A DNA stretch of 64,000 bases from Pectobacterium colocasium (GTDB taxonomy: Bacteria > Pseudomonadota > Gammaproteobacteria > Enterobacterales > Enterobacteriaceae): the NCBI RefSeq assembly GCF_020181655.1, contig NZ_CP084032.1, forward strand, positions 3,844,001 to 3,908,000. Direction: 5' to 3'. The position numbers and the translations under genes were made by a program. Position 1 is the first letter of the stretch. Every line of letters starts with the position of its first letter. The notes below the pieces were generated by a model. That model searched no databases. It was not told the DNA's origin and saw nothing but the letters and a program-made list of their open reading frames with translations. Of this stretch, positions 37,733 to 48,459 are shown one piece after another.

Positions 37733-37747
37733 GCAGATTCGCTAACC

Positions 37748-40204
37748 TTACTCAGCAGACTTTTTCTTCGCCCGTTTCGCTTTGGTTGCGGCGGCGATTT
37801 TACGCGTTTTTTCCGCGTTCTTTTTCGCTTTATCGCGGTTCTTTTTCGGTTTGGCTTTTGGCTTATCCGATTTCGCGTTGCGGTCGCCTTCTTTACGGAA
37901 CGCGGCATCCGGTTCAAAGTTTGCTGGCGCTTTGCTGGCGCTGCGACGACGTCGGGCTGGCTTAGCCTCACGCGATTCCGGTTTCTTCGCGCGGTCGCGC
38001 GCGGTTTTCCCTTCGCCACGGACCTTGCGCGTGCTGGAAATCAGCGCAAAATCAATGTTGCGCTCATCCATATGCACCGCCTCAACGCGAATTTCGACTT
38101 CATCGCCCAGGCGATAAACCTGCCCGCGCGATTCACCGATCAGGCGCTGACCGATATTATCGTAACGGTAGTAGTCATTATCCAGCGTAGAAACATGCAC
38201 CAGCCCATCAATAAACAGATCTTTCAGACGCACGAAGAAGCCAAAGCCGGTCACGCTGGAGATGATTCCCGTAAAGACTTCCCCCACGTGATCCTGCATA
38301 AAGTCGCACTTCAGCCAGTCCGCAACGTCGCGCGTCGCTTCATCCGCACGGCGCTCCGTCATCGAACAATGCATGCCCAGCTGTAGCATCTCGTTAATAT
38401 CGCTATGCCAGCCGCCCGTTGGTGTCCAACGCTCATGGCGATTGCTCAGCAGATATTTAATCGCACGGTGCAGCGACAGGTCAGGATAACGACGAATCGG
38501 CGACGTAAAGTGGCCGTAAGACGTCAATGCCAGACCGAAGTGACCCCGATTTTCCGGGTCATAAATCGCCTGCTTCATGGAACGCAGTAGCATAGTTTGC
38601 AGCATTTCCCGATCGGGACGCTCCGCTACCTCATTCATCAATTCCGCGTAGTCTTTCGGCTGTGGCTTCATTCCGCCTTTCAGCGTCAGCCCCAGCTCGC
38701 CCAGCACGCTGCGCAGGGCTAATACATGATCTTCACTCGGCTGATCGTGTACGCGGAACAGCGCAGGCTCTTCGTTTTTCTCCACAAATCTCGCGGCGGA
38801 GATATTCGCCAGAATCATGCACTCTTCAATTAGCTTGTGGGCATCGTTACGCACCACGGCTTCCACACGGTCGATACGGCGCTCGGCGTTAAAAATGAAC
38901 TTCGCTTCTTCGGTTTCGAACGCGATGCCGCCGCGCACTTCACGCGCGTGCTCAAGCACCTTATACATGTGGTGCAGCTCTTCCAGCCCGCCCACCAGCG
39001 GTTTGTAGTGCTCACGCAGCTCGGCGTCACCTTGCAGAATGTTCCACACCTTGGTGTAGGTCAGACGCGCGTGTGAACTCATCACTGCTTCATAGAACTT
39101 GTAAGACGACAGCTTGCCCTGCGCCGAGATGGTCATTTCACACACCATACACAGACGATCGACCTGCGGGTTAAGCGAACATAGGCCGTTCGACAGCACT
39201 TCCGGCAGCATCGGAACCACCTGAGACGGAAAATACACCGAGGTGCCACGCGCCCGCGCTTCATGGTCAAGTGGCGTATTCGGCCGCACGTAATAGCTCA
39301 CGTCCGCGATGGCAACCCACAGCCGCCAGCCGCCGCCGCGTTTCTTCTCGCAGTACACCGCGTCATCAAAATCGCGGGCATCTTCGCCATCAATCGTCAC
39401 CAACGGCAGCTTACGCAGATCCACACGGCCTTTTTTCGCCGCTTCCGGCACCTCTTCGGAGAGATCCTTCACCTGCTCTTCCACTTTCGGCGGCCAGGTG
39501 TGCGGAATATCGTGGGTGCGCAGGGCGATATCCACCGCCAGCCCTGTGCCCATATTGTCACCGAGGATCTCGACGATCTTACCGACCGCTTTCGTGCGGC
39601 GTGTGGCGCGTTGCGTCAGCTCTACCACCACAACGAAGCCCATGCGGGCACCATTAATTTCTTCTTTCGGGATCAGAATATCGAAGCTCAGACGACTGTC
39701 ATCCGGTACAACGAACCCGACACCCGCATCGACAAAATAGCGGCCGACAATTTGCCCGGTACGCGGTTCCAGCACGCGCACAATGCGCCCTTCACGCCGT
39801 CCTTTACGATCCGCGCCCAGCGGCTGTGCCAGCACAACATCGCCGTGAATCGCCCGTTTCATCTCTTCAGCTGATAGATACAGATCGTCTTTGCGGCCTT
39901 CCACACGTAGGAAGCCGAAGCCATCGCGGTGACCGATAACCGTACCACGCAGCAGATCGAGTTTTTCCGGCAACGCATAGCACTGACGGCGGGTAAAAAT
40001 CAGCTGACCATCGCGCTCCATCGCGCGCAGACGGCGGCGCAGCGCTTCGAGGGGTTCTTCTCCGGTTAATTGCAGGTCGGCGGCTAATTCTTCCCGGCTA
40101 ATCGGGGTATCGCGCTTGGCGATGTGCGCCAAAATATATTCACGACTGGGGATGGGGGATTCGTATTTTTCTGCTTCTCGTTCCAGGAATGGATCTTGTG
40201 ACAT
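37748..40204 (-). CDS. rnr: Exoribonuclease R (RNase R)
   Basis: An 818-residue processive 3'-5' exoribonuclease that can digest structured RNA; it acts in rRNA quality control, trans-translation and cold shock. There is an N-terminal helix-turn-helix and cold-shock domains. The RNB catalytic domain carries [18 protein letters not shown] and [12 protein letters not shown], and the S1 domain carries [21 protein letters not shown] Lys/Arg-rich tail of about 90 residues is typical. ATG 40204 has GGAGGAACC upstream and matches E. coli; the frame also opens at 40249 on top of the nsrR stop. It is part of nsrR-rnr-rlmB. Confidence 0.97.
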   Translation of the reverse strand: MSQDPFLEREAEKYESPIPSREYILAHIAKRDTPISREELAADLQLTGEEPLEALRRRLRAMERDGQLIFTRRQCYALPEKLDLLRGTVIGHRDGFGFLRVEGRKDDLYLSAEEMKRAIHGDVVLAQPLGADRKGRREGRIVRVLEPRTGQIVGRYFVDAGVGFVVPDDSRLSFDILIPKEEINGARMGFVVVVELTQRATRRTKAVGKIVEILGDNMGTGLAVDIALRTHDIPHTWPPKVEEQVKDLSEEVPEAAKKGRVDLRKLPLVTIDGEDARDFDDAVYCEKKRGGGWRLWVAIADVSYYVRPNTPLDHEARARGTSVYFPSQVVPMLPEVLSNGLCSLNPQVDRLCMVCEMTISAQGKLSSYKFYEAVMSSHARLTYTKVWNILQGDAELREHYKPLVGGLEELHHMYKVLEHAREVRGGIAFETEEAKFIFNAERRIDRVEAVVRNDAHKLIEECMILANISAARFVEKNEEPALFRVHDQPSEDHVLALRSVLGELGLTLKGGMKPQPKDYAELMNEVAERPDREMLQTMLLRSMKQAIYDPENRGHFGLALTSYGHFTSPIRRYPDLSLHRAIKYLLSNRHERWTPTGGWHSDINEMLQLGMHCSMTERRADEATRDVADWLKCDFMQDHVGEVFTGIISSVTGFGFFVRLKDLFIDGLVHVSTLDNDYYRYDNIGQRLIGESRGQVYRLGDEVEIRVEAVHMDERNIDFALISSTRKVRGEGKTARDRAKKPESREAKPARRRRSASKAPANFEPDAAFRKEGDRNAKSDKPKAKPKKNRDKAKKNAEKTRKIAAATKAKRAKKKSAE

Positions 40205-40245
40205 TGCGGTTCCTCCGTTGTCATCAGCAGGAGGCTGAACAAAAC

Positions 40246-40671
40246 TCATTCAACCAATAATAATTTATAAAGCGGCGGGTTTTCTTTGACCATATCAGCC
40301 AGCGTGTATTGATCCAGCTCATGCAGGAAATTTTGTACCGCCTGTTGAAGCACCTGCTTTAAGCGACAGGCTGGCGTAATGTGGCAAAACTCATGGCTAC
40401 AGTTAACCAGCGTGAGCGGCTCCAATTCGCGCACGACATCGCCAATTCGGATGGTTTCAGCCGGTTTTCCAAGACGGATACCGCCATTCTTGCCACGCAC
40501 AGCCATCACCAACCCAGCACGACTAAGTTGATTGATAATTTTGACCATATGATTACGGGACACGCCATACACTTCCGTTACCTCAGAAATGCTGGTCATT
40601 TTCCCGCCCGGCAGCGACGCCATATAAATCAGCGCTCGCAAACCATAATCCGTGAAACTTGTTAACTGCAC
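40246..40671 (-). CDS. nsrR: Nitric-oxide-sensing repressor NsrR
   Basis: A 141-residue Rrf2-family repressor. The winged helix at about 1-70 has [27 protein letters not shown]. Three Fe-S ligating Cys are at 91, 96 and 102 ([16 protein letters not shown]). The protein loses DNA binding when NO attacks the cluster. It heads the rnr-rlmB operon. Its likely target ytfE in this window has a near-consensus site. The upstream region to MCP-D is 294 bp. Confidence 0.96.
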   Translation of the reverse strand: MQLTSFTDYGLRALIYMASLPGGKMTSISEVTEVYGVSRNHMVKIINQLSRAGLVMAVRGKNGGIRLGKPAETIRIGDVVRELEPLTLVNCSHEFCHITPACRLKQVLQQAVQNFLHELDQYTLADMVKENPPLYKLLLVE

Positions 40672-40856
40672 ATAAACCTCGGATACCTCTGGGTATCATT
40701 AACCGGCGTCTTAAGTACGCCCCTGAAAAACCAACGCTATTGACAGATAATAAACCAGGCGTAAACGCTACGGCTAATTATTTATCCCCTTTGTGTTGCG
40801 AGAAGCGCTCAACTACGCCCTTCTTACCGCCCGTGTTTATCCCTGCCATATCTTTT

Positions 40857-40884
40857 TAATTTTATCTCACCGCAACACAGATAA
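40857..40884 (+). promoter_or_regulatory. Weak sigma-28-like promoter of MCP-D
   Basis: TAATTTTA, 12-base spacer, ACAGATAA, ending 81 bases before the MCP-D ATG. The -10 shares GATAA with the consensus but spacing is one base long. Confidence 0.35.
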
Positions 40885-40965
40885 CGTATTCTCTTTAGTT
40901 ACACACACCACACCCAATGATGACTGGTTTATCACCGACGAAGGCGGCGTAAGGAAAAGGACACC

Positions 40966-42537
40966 ATGAGGTTGAAAAATATTTCTATTCGTACCGGCTT
41001 ATTAACGTTATTGCTGTTAACCACCCTGTTGCTACTTATCGTCAGCAGCATGGGCGTAGTCGCGATTAAGAAGGACAGAGAAACGCTGACCGCGCAAAAC
41101 CAGATTCAGGGCATTGAGCTGGGCAACCTGATGAGCGGCTATAACCAAACGCTCAGCGCACGCGCCTCGGCAACGCTCGCCGTCAGGAAAATCGAAATCG
41201 GCCTACTGGACGACGGGGCGAAGGAAACTGGGGTCGTAGAGAAACACCTCAGCCAATCGCAGGAGGATATTGACCGCGTGATCAAATCAGCCAATGCCGA
41301 TCCGAAGCAGCAGGCGCTCGCGCAGGAGGTATTAAAAACCTATCAGGCCTATTTTCAACAGGGCATGACCCCAATGCTGAGCGCGCTGCAAAAACAGTAT
41401 ACCGACGAATATTATGACGTTCTGGAAAAGCAGCTCGGCCCGCTGAGTGAAGCCTTTGATTTATCGATCCAAAACTTTCGTCAGTATGCCCAACAGCTGT
41501 CCGAACAAGGGCTGGCACAGTCCGAACGTAACGAGAACATGATGCTATTGCTGATTGCCGTTGCCTGCCTGCTGTCTATCACGTTGGTTGTCTTAGCCTG
41601 GATCGCACTGCGACACATGCTGCTCAAACCGCTGGATTATGCCATTGAGCAACTGGAGCAGGTGGCCGCTGGTAACCTGACCCGTCGCCTGATTCAAGGC
41701 GGAGACAACGAACTGGGTAGACTTAATGATGCCATCAGCCGCATGCAGGGTGCGCTGCTGGAGTCGGTTAGCCAGGTACGCGATGCCAGTACGCAAATCG
41801 ATCTCGGCAGCCGCGAACTCTTTGAAGAGAACACCCAGCTTGCCCAACGCACCGAAGAATCCGTTGCTGCACTGGAACAGACGGCAGCAAGCATGGAGCA
41901 ACTCAGCGCCACGGTGAAGCTCAATGCCGACCATGCCGAACTCGCGCACCAACTCGCCAACAACGTCTCGAACACCAGCAGCCGCAGCAACGAATCCGTC
42001 TGTTACGTGATTGAGAAAATGCAGGAGATCGCCGTCAGCGCTAAACGCATCAATGACATCCTCAGCGTCATTGACGGCATCGCGTTTCAGACCAATATTC
42101 TGGCGCTGAACGCCTCCGTCGAATCCGCTCGTGCAGGCGAACAAGGCAGAGGCTTTGCCGTCGTCGCCGGAGAAGTTCGTAATCTGGCGCAGCATAGCTC
42201 TCAGGCAGCAAAAGAGATCCGCTCGCTGATTCTGGATTCCCAGACGCGCGTGTCTGAAGGGCTGGAATTGGCTTCTAAAGCGGGTGAAACCATGGATGAA
42301 GTGACCGAAGAAATCATCCGCATTACGCAACTGATGCGAGATATTTCCACTGCCACGCAAGAGCAGCATCGCGGTATCGAACAGGTTAACGTCGCTTTCA
42401 CACAAATCGACAAAGTCGCTCAACACAATGCACAGCTCGTCAAAGCCTCATCCGCGACTACGCAATCGCTGGAGCAGCAGTCTCAGCAGCTCATGCGATC
42501 GATGGCGCTGTTTCAGGTAGAGCCTCGCCTTTCCTAA
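40966..42537 (+). CDS. Methyl-accepting chemotaxis protein, TarH-type sensor (MCP-D)
   Basis: A 523-residue receptor built like MCP-A: TM1 at about 10-30, helical TarH-like sensor at about 31-190, TM2 at about 191-214, HAMP, and the signalling domain. The tip reads [20 protein letters not shown], so two Ala positions of the otherwise near-invariant [11 protein letters not shown] are Ser. ATG 40966 is preceded by AAGGAAAAGGAC. Ligand unknown. Similarity to MCP-A suggests an old duplication. Confidence 0.92.
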   Translation: MRLKNISIRTGLLTLLLLTTLLLLIVSSMGVVAIKKDRETLTAQNQIQGIELGNLMSGYNQTLSARASATLAVRKIEIGLLDDGAKETGVVEKHLSQSQEDIDRVIKSANADPKQQALAQEVLKTYQAYFQQGMTPMLSALQKQYTDEYYDVLEKQLGPLSEAFDLSIQNFRQYAQQLSEQGLAQSERNENMMLLLIAVACLLSITLVVLAWIALRHMLLKPLDYAIEQLEQVAAGNLTRRLIQGGDNELGRLNDAISRMQGALLESVSQVRDASTQIDLGSRELFEENTQLAQRTEESVAALEQTAASMEQLSATVKLNADHAELAHQLANNVSNTSSRSNESVCYVIEKMQEIAVSAKRINDILSVIDGIAFQTNILALNASVESARAGEQGRGFAVVAGEVRNLAQHSSQAAKEIRSLILDSQTRVSEGLELASKAGETMDEVTEEIIRITQLMRDISTATQEQHRGIEQVNVAFTQIDKVAQHNAQLVKASSATTQSLEQQSQQLMRSMALFQVEPRLS

Positions 42538-43065
42538 TCTGCGGGTGTATTACACCGCCTGTGGTCGGCCTCAGCGCTGGCCACAGGCATCCTCCCATCA
42601 ATCCACTACTTACACCATCCTCTTTAAAAGACGAATAAATAATCGAACAAGGCAGGACCCCTCTTCATACTTAATGCACTTATTTTATAGGTATACTTTC
42701 AGAGAATTTGAGTATTATTTTTTTACCGCTATTCTCTGTTTTTACACATAAGCGTATAAGTAGAGTTTCAACGTAAAAATGGTCAACGTAATTACCTTAA
42801 TGTATTGAATAAAAAGACAATGAGAAGCATTCCTTATTGGTGATATTTGCCGTACGTTTCCGGCCATTAATTACATTCCGATATAATATTTATTAATCTA
42901 ATCAATAGCAGGCTATTTTATTAATTCGTCCCATTGATTTTCGCGTAAAAAAAGGGGGGGACTGCCGATCGCCCGATAACACCACAGACGGCATCACGAT
43001 AAAATCACACCTCTGACAACAGCGAATCAAGGATAAAGACAGAAAGAATATAGGCAGAGATAAAC
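42538..43065. other. AT-rich intergenic region MCP-D / GGDEF gene
   Basis: 528 bases with no supported ORF. A hairpin GCCTGTGG / CCACAGGC (42557-42588) follows MCP-D and may end its transcript. The middle is strongly AT-rich. An A7G7 tract at 42947-42960 sits within a possible sigma-28-like promoter for the GGDEF gene. Confidence 0.5.
42946..42971 (+). promoter_or_regulatory. Possible sigma-28-like promoter with A7G7 spacer
   Basis: TAAAAAAA (42946-42953), a 10-base spacer made of G7 plus ACT, and GCCGATCG (42964-42971). The FliA consensus needs an 11-base spacer, so this is one base short. An overlapping CCCGATAA at 42972 is an alternative -10 without a partner. Confidence 0.3.
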
Positions 43066-44892
43066 ATGAATAATCAGTCAGTTGATTTGATTACCAGGTT
43101 TGACAGTGAAGCCAAACTGCACGCGCTTGATTCCATTTATGCCATTGCCGAATTCGATCTGGCAGGAAAACTGGTTGAAGCTAATCCTCTTTTTTGCAAA
43201 ATGCTGGGCTATAAAAAAGAAGATATTATTCAGAAAAATCACACATTTTTTCTGCCAGAAGCCCAGCGCCAAAAACACGATCATTTCTGGCACGATGTGG
43301 TGAAAGGAAATATCAACGCAGGGGAATTCCAGCGAAAAACGCAAAAAGGAGAAATTATTTGGCTCCATGCTGCTTATACGCCAATTATTGATGATAAAGG
43401 CCGACGTATCGGCATCATAAAACTGGCAACGGATATTACGCAGGAAAGACTTCTTGTGTCAGAGCATCGCGCACGGCTGGATGCGATTGAGAACGCGCAA
43501 GGCGTAATCGAGTTTGATAAAGACGGCTATATTACCCACATCAATAAACATTATCTGGTGCTAACGGGCTATGAGGAAAAGGAATTACTCGGTCAGCACC
43601 ACAGACTACTCTGCAATCCCGTTGATACCGAACAAGCCGACTATCAAACGTTTTGGGAGACCCTGCACCGCGGTCACCCCATCAGCGGGCGCTTCCACCG
43701 GCTGGGCAAAGACAACCATTCATACTGGATACAAGCGACCTACAGCCCGATCATGGATAGCGACGGCAATGTGAGGAAAATCATTAAATATGCTCACAAC
43801 ATCACACAGAACGTCGAAACCGAAAAAAAAGCCCACCAGCAAGGCATCATTCTCGATATCCTGCTATCAGTCCACGATAGCTTTCTGCTCGACCATAATC
43901 TGCCCTCCGCCTGCGATAAAGTCTTTGAACGGCTGCTTGACGTCACCAATAGCACCTTCGGCTTCATTGCCACGTTGCAGGAAGACGAAGACGGTCAGTC
44001 GCTCTACATTCCCGCCATATCCAATCTTGCCTGGGATGAAGATACGCTGGCCTGGTACAGAAACCAGCGCAGAACCCACGGCGGCCTGAGGCTCCGTAAA
44101 CTGGATAATCTGTTTGGTCACGTGGTCACCCACAATACGGTGGTGTGCACCAATAATCTGCTGAGACAAAAGGCTGGCCGGGACCTCCCGCCTATCCATC
44201 CCGCACTCTATTCCCTATTGGGGATCCCTATCACTCACAACGGCAAAGCGATCGGAATGATCGCACTGGCTAACCGTCGGGAAGGTTATGATCAAACGAT
44301 GATCGAGCTACTGGCTCCGCTGGTGAAAACGCTCGGCATCATTATTCACGCCCGTTCACGGGAAGATGAGCGAGCACAGATAGAAGCCTCTCTGCGTTTT
44401 CACGCGGGGCATGATTTTCTTACCGGCCTACCCAATCGCAGCAGTTTCTTCGAACAAGCCAACGCCTTTTTTCTGCACAAGCAGCAACACCAGCAGACGG
44501 ACAAAAGCTGTCTGGCAATTATTGACATCGATTTATTCAAAAGCATCAACGATCAATACGGTCATCTGGCTGGCGATGCCGTCCTCAAAGAGCTGGCGAT
44601 GCTCATGCGCATGTCGCTACGTCAGGAGGATCTCGTCGCCCGCCTTGGGGGAGAAGAGTTCATTATACTGCTAAAAGATGTCTCTTATGAAACGGCGGCG
44701 ATGACCATCGAGCGTATCCGTAAGGCGATTGAGCTACATACGCTGGAATACGAATGCCAGACTCTGCATTTCACGATCAGCGCGGGGATTGCCGCTTACC
44801 GTTCCGACCTTGCTTCCGTTGAGGACTGGATTCAGTTAGCCGATAAAAACCTCTATGCGGCTAAACGGCAAGGGCGCAACTGTGTGAAATAA
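43066..44892 (+). CDS. Diguanylate cyclase with PAS-PAS-GAF-GGDEF domains
   Basis: A 608-residue protein predicted to make cyclic-di-GMP. It has two PAS/PAC units, at about 14-130 (FDLAGKLVEANPLFCKMLGYK) and about 137-255 (FDKDGYITHINKHYLVLTGYE). A GAF domain follows at about 270-430, then GGDEF at about 440-608. The active-site motif is GGEEF at 528-532. The inhibitory I-site RxxD (RQED) lies five residues before it, so activity and product inhibition are both expected. It has no transmembrane segments, so it is cytoplasmic. Its last 32 bases overlap the 3' end of the opposing PilT-like gene. Confidence 0.92.
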   Translation: MNNQSVDLITRFDSEAKLHALDSIYAIAEFDLAGKLVEANPLFCKMLGYKKEDIIQKNHTFFLPEAQRQKHDHFWHDVVKGNINAGEFQRKTQKGEIIWLHAAYTPIIDDKGRRIGIIKLATDITQERLLVSEHRARLDAIENAQGVIEFDKDGYITHINKHYLVLTGYEEKELLGQHHRLLCNPVDTEQADYQTFWETLHRGHPISGRFHRLGKDNHSYWIQATYSPIMDSDGNVRKIIKYAHNITQNVETEKKAHQQGIILDILLSVHDSFLLDHNLPSACDKVFERLLDVTNSTFGFIATLQEDEDGQSLYIPAISNLAWDEDTLAWYRNQRRTHGGLRLRKLDNLFGHVVTHNTVVCTNNLLRQKAGRDLPPIHPALYSLLGIPITHNGKAIGMIALANRREGYDQTMIELLAPLVKTLGIIIHARSREDERAQIEASLRFHAGHDFLTGLPNRSSFFEQANAFFLHKQQHQQTDKSCLAIIDIDLFKSINDQYGHLAGDAVLKELAMLMRMSLRQEDLVARLGGEEFIILLKDVSYETAAMTIERIRKAIELHTLEYECQTLHFTISAGIAAYRSDLASVEDWIQLADKNLYAAKRQGRNCVK

Positions 44893-45877
44893 GCCCATCC
44901 CGACAGCGCTGCTGGTAGCTTTGCTCGAACGTTTGCATTCCCGCCGCCGTTCCCGTTTGAATCAGGCCGGGAAGCTGATGCGTTTTCCCTTCCCGAATCA
45001 GGTTGCTGACCGCCGCAGTCGCCGTCAGCACTTCATAAAGCGCAATGCGGCCGCCTTGCGCTACAGGCAACAGCCTTTGCGTCACCACGGCCTGCAAACA
45101 GGTGGCGAGCTGGCTGCGAACATAGGCTTTTTCTTCACCGGGAAAGACGTCAATCAGACGATCGACCGCCTGCGATGCGCTGCGTGTATGCAGCGTAGAT
45201 AACACCAGATGGCCGGTTTCCGCCGCCGTCAGCGCCAGCCGAATCGTCTCTGTATCACGAAGTTCCCCCAGCAGAATCACATCGGGATCTTCCCGCAATG
45301 CCGCCCGTAACGCCTGCGCAAAAGACGCGCTGTGTGCACCGATCTCTCGCTGTTGAATCAGGCAACGCCGGCTGACATGGATAAACTCGATCGGATCCTC
45401 CAGTGTAATCACATGGCGATCGCTGCTGTCGTTTAACGCCCCGATCATGGCTGCCAGCGTCGTGGACTTGCCACTCCCCGTCGCACCAGTAATCAGGATC
45501 AGTCCGTTCGGTTTCTCCAGCAGCATCGACAGAACGGGTGGCGCCTGTAGCCCGTCCAATGAAGGCTGAGCCGACGGAATAATACGCAGCGCCGCAGACA
45601 GCCCTTCCCGCTGGCGAAACACATTCACCCGCAGACGTTGCCCATCGGGCAGCATTAACGCGCCGTCCACCTGACCAAACTGCCGCAGTTGCTCTCGCTG
45701 CGCGGGTTCGAGCCAGGCATTGCACCATTGCGCCACCTGCTCCGGCGTTAAACGTGGTAAGGTATTTTCAGGCTGTAGCCGCCCATCCACTCGTAGCACC
45801 GGAGGGTGGCCGCTACAAAGGTGCAGATCCGAGGCATTATGTTTTACACTACGCACCATCCACTCATCCAATTCCAT
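44861..45877 (-). CDS. yggR: PilT/PilU-family type IV pilus retraction ATPase (YggR)
   Basis: A 338-residue secretion-type ATPase. The N-terminal PilT domain (about 1-105) precedes Walker A GATGSGKST and the Asp box LEDPIEF. Walker B LLGELRDTETI and HTRSASQAVDRLIDVFP follow. ATG 45877 has AGGAGG seven bases upstream. The family powers pilus retraction and twitching, but no pilus genes are nearby, and E. coli YggR has no proven role. It is divergent from yggS by only 20 bp. Confidence 0.9.
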   Translation of the reverse strand: MELDEWMVRSVKHNASDLHLCSGHPPVLRVDGRLQPENTLPRLTPEQVAQWCNAWLEPAQREQLRQFGQVDGALMLPDGQRLRVNVFRQREGLSAALRIIPSAQPSLDGLQAPPVLSMLLEKPNGLILITGATGSGKSTTLAAMIGALNDSSDRHVITLEDPIEFIHVSRRCLIQQREIGAHSASFAQALRAALREDPDVILLGELRDTETIRLALTAAETGHLVLSTLHTRSASQAVDRLIDVFPGEEKAYVRSQLATCLQAVVTQRLLPVAQGGRIALYEVLTATAAVSNLIREGKTHQLPGLIQTGTAAGMQTFEQSYQQRCRDGLISHSCALAV

Positions 45878-45897
45878 AGATAACCTCCTGAACAACC

Positions 45898-46626
45898 ATG
45901 ACGACAATCCAGCAGAATCTACAGGACATCCGGCAGCAAATCGCCACCGCCGCTGTGCATTGCGCGCGAGCACCAGAAGAAATTACGCTACTTGCAGTCA
46001 GTAAAACCAAACCTGTGAGCGCGATCGAAGAAGCCATCGCGGCAGGGCAAAAGGCGTTTGGCGAGAACTATGTTCAGGAAGGCGTGGAGAAAATTCATTA
46101 TTTCCAGGAAAACCACCCGACTACGCCGCTGGAATGGCACTTTATCGGTCCGTTACAGTCAAACAAAAGTCGGCTGGTGGCCGAGAATTTTGACTGGTTT
46201 CATACCGTAGATCGGCTACGCATCGCGCAGCGTCTGAGTGAACAACGTCCGGCCACGTTGCCGCCGTTAAATGTGCTATTGCAGATTAATATCAGCAGTG
46301 AACCGAGCAAATCCGGCATTATGGTGGCTGAACTCGCGGAGCTTGCCGCCAGCGTCGCCGCGTTACCTAATCTGCAACTGCGTGGCCTGATGGCGATTCC
46401 GGCACCGGAAACCGATTACGAACAGCAGTTGGCGGTTTTTAAACAAATGGCAACGCTGTTCCAAACGTTGTCCGCAACTTATCCGCATATTGATACACTC
46501 TCTATGGGGATGACGGACGACATGCGCGCGGCGATTACCGCTGGCAGCACGCTGGTGCGCATTGGCACGGCAATCTTTGGCGCGCGCGACTATGCTGCAA
46601 AAGACTATGCCGCAAAAAGCGTATAA
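45898..46626 (+). CDS. yggS: PLP homeostasis protein YggS (PLPBP)
   Basis: A 242-residue single-domain fold-III PLP-binding protein. Loss of the family disturbs vitamin B6 and amino-acid pools. The PLP lysine lies in LLAVSKTKP; FGENYVQEG and SLGMSDDM-like SMGMTDDM motifs follow. The C-terminus carries a duplicated DYAAK. Its start is only 20 bp from the divergent yggR start, and no clear RBS is seen. The neighbours proC-yggT-yggU-rdgB-hemW form a same-strand series. Confidence 0.96.
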   Translation: MTTIQQNLQDIRQQIATAAVHCARAPEEITLLAVSKTKPVSAIEEAIAAGQKAFGENYVQEGVEKIHYFQENHPTTPLEWHFIGPLQSNKSRLVAENFDWFHTVDRLRIAQRLSEQRPATLPPLNVLLQINISSEPSKSGIMVAELAELAASVAALPNLQLRGLMAIPAPETDYEQQLAVFKQMATLFQTLSATYPHIDTLSMGMTDDMRAAITAGSTLVRIGTAIFGARDYAAKDYAAKSV

Positions 46627-46710
46627 CTAAACCATCAGCCAAAAGCGCATAAACCGCAGAGGCACGCCCTGAACGGCACGTCATCTTTGACAAACAGGTG
46701 AGCAACGAGG

Positions 46711-47538
46711 ATGCAGATGCAGCAACGTAAAATAGCGTTTATTGGTGCCGGAAACATGGCGCAGGCCATTATCGCCGGATTAGTCAACGGCGGTTACCCC
46801 GCTCAACACATCAGCGTCTGCGCGCCTTCGGGTAAGAACCGCGATGCGCTGGCTGCACAATACGGCGTGATCAGCAGTGCAGACAATGTCCGTTGCGCGC
46901 AGGAAGCGGACGTTATTGTACTGGCCGTCAAACCGCAAATGATGGCGACAGTTTGCGAACCGCTGCATGAACACGTCAACTTCACGGGTAAACTGGTACT
47001 CTCGATTGCGGCGGGCATCAGCATTGCCCGTTTTCAGACCCTGCTGGGAGAACCGCTGAATATCGTCCGGATTATGCCAAATACGCCGTCTCTGGTCGGA
47101 AAAGGCATGAGCGGGATGTATGCCCCCGCGTCCGTCAGTCAGGCTGATAAAGACTTCACCGCACAGCTGATGCAGAGCGTCGGTAAAATTTGCTGGGTGG
47201 ATAGCGAATCAGGCATTAACGGCGTTATCGCCGCGGCGGGCAGCGCACCGGCCTATTTCTTCCTGTTTATGGAAGCCATGCAGCAGGAAGCTATCCGTCA
47301 GGGATTCTGTCAGGAAACCGCTCGCCTGCTGGTGCAACAGGCCGCGTCAGGTGCTGCCGCGCTGGTTGAAGCCAACCCCGATACGGCGCTGTCAACGCTG
47401 CGGGAAAATGTCACCTCCAAGGGCGGCACGACGGCAGAAGCCCTGCGGGTATTTAACGAACAGCAGTTGACGCAAACCGTGGCTGAGGCCATGCAGGCGG
47501 CAATTGCTCGCGCACAGGAAATGGAAACGCTTTTTTAA
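46711..47538 (+). CDS. proC: Pyrroline-5-carboxylate reductase
   Basis: A 275-residue NADPH-dependent enzyme catalysing the last step of proline synthesis. The Rossmann motif is IAFIGAGNMAQAI. VKPQMM, RIMPNTPSLVGKGM and the C-terminal SKGGTTAEALRVF signature follow. ATG 46711 or the in-frame ATG two codons later can start it. The yggS-proC linkage is common in bacteria, and both act around amino-acid and PLP metabolism. Confidence 0.95.
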   Translation: MQMQQRKIAFIGAGNMAQAIIAGLVNGGYPAQHISVCAPSGKNRDALAAQYGVISSADNVRCAQEADVIVLAVKPQMMATVCEPLHEHVNFTGKLVLSIAAGISIARFQTLLGEPLNIVRIMPNTPSLVGKGMSGMYAPASVSQADKDFTAQLMQSVGKICWVDSESGINGVIAAAGSAPAYFFLFMEAMQQEAIRQGFCQETARLLVQQAASGAAALVEANPDTALSTLRENVTSKGGTTAEALRVFNEQQLTQTVAEAMQAAIARAQEMETLF

Positions 47539-47586
47539 CCAAAGCGAGTTCCCCGATTCTTTATCTTATAAGGAAAAGACGTACTT

Positions 47587-48141
47587 ATGCTCACCCTGAC
47601 TTTTCTGGTCAAAACGCTGGTCGACCTCTATGTAATGGTCCTGTTGCTGCGCATCTGGATGCAGTGGTCACGTAGCGATTTCTATAACCCGCTGTCGCAG
47701 TTTGTCGTCAAAATCACCCAGCCGATTGTCGGGCCGCTGCGCCGCATTTTGCCGTCATTAGGGCCGATTGATAGCGCCTCGCTGCTGCTGGCTTTTATTC
47801 TGACGACGATCAAATACCCGTTACTGTTGCTGATTCAGGTTGGCGCGATTTCTCTCAGCCCCATGAACCTGCTGGTCGGGCTCATTTCGCTGATAAAATC
47901 CGCCGGCTATCTGGTCTTCTGGGTCATCATCATCCGTTCCATCATGAGCTGGGTCAGCCAGGGCCGTAGCCCTATTGAGTATCTGCTGCATCAGTTAACT
48001 GAACCGCTAATGGCACCGCTCCGTCGCATTATTCCGGTCATGGGCGGCATTGATTTCTCTGCGATGGCCGTGATTCTGATTCTGTATATGCTCAACTATC
48101 TGGGCATGGATCTGTTCCCGGGGCTGTGGTTCCTGCTGTGA
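47587..48141 (+). CDS. yggT: YggT family membrane protein
   Basis: A 184-residue protein made of two YggT repeats, each with two hydrophobic helices and a conserved RR-(I/L) turn. The repeats contain [26 protein letters not shown] and [23 protein letters not shown]. Function is uncertain; osmotic and secretion roles have been suggested. Its TGA overlaps the yggU GTG start. Confidence 0.94.
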   Translation: MLTLTFLVKTLVDLYVMVLLLRIWMQWSRSDFYNPLSQFVVKITQPIVGPLRRILPSLGPIDSASLLLAFILTTIKYPLLLLIQVGAISLSPMNLLVGLISLIKSAGYLVFWVIIIRSIMSWVSQGRSPIEYLLHQLTEPLMAPLRRIIPVMGGIDFSAMAVILILYMLNYLGMDLFPGLWFLL

Positions 48142-48428
48142 GTGCCATTACCCGCCACGGCGATGCGCTGGTGATTCGGCTGTATATTCAGCCAAAAGCC
48201 AGCCGGGATCAGATCGTGGGTTTGCATGGCGACGAACTGAAAGTCGCCATTACCGCACCACCGGTGGATGGGCAGGCCAATGCCCATCTGACCAAATTCC
48301 TCGCCAAACAGTTTCGAGTCGCCAAGAGTCTGGTCGTGATTGAAAAAGGCGAACTCGGGCGGCATAAACAGATTAGAATTACCCATCCGCAACACATCCC
48401 GGCGGACGTCACGGACTTCATTGAATAA
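48138..48428 (+). CDS. yggU: DUF167 family protein YggU
   Basis: A 96-residue small protein of unknown function. It has [23 protein letters not shown] and [20 protein letters not shown], followed by ...[13 protein letters not shown]. The GTG at 48138 overlaps the yggT stop (GTGA) and gives the same start MSA as E. coli; an earlier in-frame GTG at 48126 is rejected. Confidence 0.93.
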   Translation: MSAITRHGDALVIRLYIQPKASRDQIVGLHGDELKVAITAPPVDGQANAHLTKFLAKQFRVAKSLVVIEKGELGRHKQIRITHPQHIPADVTDFIE

Positions 48429-48459
48429 ACACGCTTGAATAAACACGCAGGACAAGACG

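Noticed and set aside
42545-42751. 68-codon plus-strand ORF after MCP-D
   Set aside because: No RBS, biased composition in AT-rich DNA, overlaps the MCP-D hairpin.
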